Shown here: positions 5,802 through 7,108 of the stretch, piece after piece
Position numbering within the stretch: the stretch's first letter is position 1
Layout: every line of letters starts with the position of its first letter
NCBI GenBank assembly: GCA_007120095.1
Contig: SKOM01000273.1
Location: forward strand, 1 to 7,108
Length of the DNA stretch: 7,108 nucleotides
Direction: 5' to 3'
From: Candidatus Competibacteraceae bacterium
Lineage (GTDB): Bacteria > Pseudomonadota > Gammaproteobacteria > Competibacterales > Competibacteraceae
Made by a program: the position numbers and the translations under genes
The notes under the pieces: model-generated
The model's input: the letters and a program-made list of their open reading frames with translations, nothing else
What the model was told of the DNA's origin: nothing
The model's database searches: none

Positions 5802-7108
5802 ATGCAGCACAGCGTAGATCATCAGGTCGTACCGCGTACATTGAGGCGTTCCGCAGTATGGGCCGCCATGACACTCTGCTTAGCACTGCCCAGCGGAGCA
5901 CAAGCACTCGGTGTTGGGCAATTACACGTACGCTCGGCATTGAATCAACCGCTGAGTGCTGAAGTGGAACTGTTGGAGGTCAGACCGGGTGATCTCGACA
6001 GTCTGCAAGTACGCATTGCCACTCAGGCTCTGGGAGGAGTGGAGCCATCCGCTGATATGTTTGATCACCAGATTGAGTCACGGGATGGGCGGCATATTCT
6101 GCGTTTAACTTCGTTACGGCCGATTCGCGAACCCTTGCTGAATTTTCTGATTGAGTTGAACTGGGATCGGGGACGGTTACTCCGTGAAGTGGCCATATTT
6201 CTTGATCCGCCGACTGCCCCCACCCGTCCGGCCACCCAGGTGGCTGCTGCACCGCCAGCGCCGATGCGTCAAGCTGCACCACAGCGGCCTGCTGAACCCT
6301 CTCCATCGCCACCGGCAACAGTGGCTATCAACATCGAAGATGGCTTTGCTTATGGTCCGGTACAACGTGGAGAGACCCTTTGGACTATTGCCCAGCGCAC
6401 TCGCCCGAGTGCAAATGTGGCGATGCAGCAGATGATGCAGGCGATTTTTCAAGCCAATCCGCGCGCCTTTATGCGTTCGGATATGGATGCCCTGATGGCC
6501 GGTGTGACCTTGCAAATACCGGCGGTTGATGGGCAAACTCCACGAGTTGCTACTCCTCCTACACCGGTACCACGGACAACACCTCCAGCACCGGAGCCTG
6601 TACTGCGGCCTGAGCCTGAAGTGCAGCTGCAACCCGAGCCGACACCTGAACCCGCTGTAGAACCGGCACCCAGGGTTGAGCCTGAACCGACGGTGTCTGC
6701 GGATGAGGTGCAAATCCGTTTAGTCCCACCGTCGGAAGCGGTTGCGACGACACCAGCGGTCTCTGCAGTGCCGAGGTTGCGCCAGGAGGGTGAACCTTTC
6801 CGTTTGCAACTCGCTGGATTGGATAGCCTGCGGCAACGGGTGCAGACCTTACAGGAACAGCGGCCGGAATTGTTAATCGCCCAAACGGGGCCAGAGATTG
6901 AACCGGGTGCTGTGGCTGAACCGCCTGTCGAGCCGGCCACACCGGCCATTGAACCGGAGGTGACCGCTGCCGAACCCATTGAGTCCGATCCACTGGTGCT
7001 GGCCCCCCCTGATATAGTTGATACGACGCCTACCGTGACGACGGAGATGTTGGAGCCTGTACCGTTAGTACAGGAACAGCCGGACGTGACGGTCTCAGAA
7101 CCAGAACC
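5802..7108 (+). CDS. fimV: FimV-family polar hub protein, N-terminal part
   Basis: FimV is an inner-membrane protein with a periplasmic peptidoglycan-binding part. It is needed for type IV pilus function and polar organisation in Pseudomonas and is related to Vibrio HubP. Visible are 435 codons of a protein normally far longer. Seen: a signal sequence (basic TLRRS, hydrophobic WAAMTLCLALP, probable cleavage after AQA at 33-35), the FimV N-terminal domain beginning LGVGQLHVRSALNQPLSAEVELL (36-58) and ending near EVAIFLDPP (129-137), a Pro/Ala linker, and a LysM-type segment YGPVQRGETLWTIAQ to TLQIP (184-240). A Pro/Glu-rich tract (about 247-298), a short coiled coil with LDSLRQRVQTLQEQ (340-353) and a second acidic Pro-rich tract follow. 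The ATG at 5802 follows an in-frame TGA at 5793 and a weak GGGTGA. The inner-membrane segment and cytoplasmic TPR region are expected beyond the edge. Confidence 0.93.
   Translation, partial: MQHSVDHQVVPRTLRRSAVWAAMTLCLALPSGAQALGVGQLHVRSALNQPLSAEVELLEVRPGDLDSLQVRIATQALGGVEPSADMFDHQIESRDGRHILRLTSLRPIREPLLNFLIELNWDRGRLLREVAIFLDPPTAPTRPATQVAAAPPAPMRQAAPQRPAEPSPSPPATVAINIEDGFAYGPVQRGETLWTIAQRTRPSANVAMQQMMQAIFQANPRAFMRSDMDALMAGVTLQIPAVDGQTPRVATPPTPVPRTTPPAPEPVLRPEPEVQLQPEPTPEPAVEPAPRVEPEPTVSADEVQIRLVPPSEAVATTPAVSAVPRLRQEGEPFRLQLAGLDSLRQRVQTLQEQRPELLIAQTGPEIEPGAVAEPPVEPATPAIEPEVTAAEPIESDPLVLAPPDIVDTTPTVTTEMLEPVPLVQEQPDVTVSEPE
6540..6695 (+). repeat. Pro/Glu low-complexity tract within fimV
   Basis: Codons for residues 247-298 encode a stretch dominated by Pro, Glu, Val and Thr, with imperfect repeats of PEP, PEPE and PEPT units such as PEPVLRPEPEV and PEPTPEPAVEP. 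Synonymous codons vary between units, so this is an old or selected protein repeat, not recent tandem duplication. Such tracts in FimV probably act as extended spacers in the periplasm. A similar composition resumes at residues 361-435 (6882 to the window edge). Confidence 0.6.

Noticed and set aside
6177..6979. Long antisense ORFs (up to 178 codons) opposite fimV
   Set aside because: They have biased, low-complexity Arg/His/Cys- or Gly/Ser/Thr-rich translations mirroring the Pro/Glu-rich fimV codons; fimV itself has clear domain matches.

Overview
The window looks like a chromosomal housekeeping segment of a non-enteric gammaproteobacterium of moderate to fairly high GC. The evidence is a gammaproteobacterial-type ParC, a compact leuC-leuD-leuB cluster followed by a Gram-positive/Pseudomonas-like aspartate-semialdehyde dehydrogenase gene, and then fimV. 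As far as I recall, the order leuCDB-asd-fimV is shared by pseudomonads and several other gammaproteobacteria. I cannot name the genus. There are no mobile elements, CRISPR arrays, rRNA or tRNA genes, and no signs of recent transfer.

Layout. The minus strand (1-1238) carries a small putative lipoprotein gene followed 12 bases later by the 5' part of parC, which runs off the left edge. These two probably form an operon read leftward. A 313-base divergent intergenic region (1239-1551) separates them from the rightward genes. It holds a plausible promoter for the lipoprotein-parC operon with a perfect 12-bp palindrome over its -35, a pair of inverted repeats, and a perfect TTGACA -35 upstream of leuC. 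The plus strand then carries leuC, leuD and leuB, with both junctions being 4-base ATGA overlaps. After a 23-base gap come asd (TTG start), a 74-base gap with a likely promoter, and the 5' part of fimV, which runs off the right edge.

How the genes work together. LeuC and LeuD are the large and small subunits of isopropylmalate isomerase and LeuB is the next enzyme, so leuCDB covers two consecutive steps of leucine synthesis. leuA is not in the window. Asd makes aspartate semialdehyde, the branch point to lysine/diaminopimelate, threonine and methionine. FimV is an inner-membrane, peptidoglycan-binding polar hub protein linked to type IV pili. ParC is the DNA-cleaving subunit of topoisomerase IV.

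I found no convincing new biological system. The best second-look items are the small unrecognised lipoprotein coupled to parC, the palindrome over its promoter, and the overlapping hairpins that could control asd translation.
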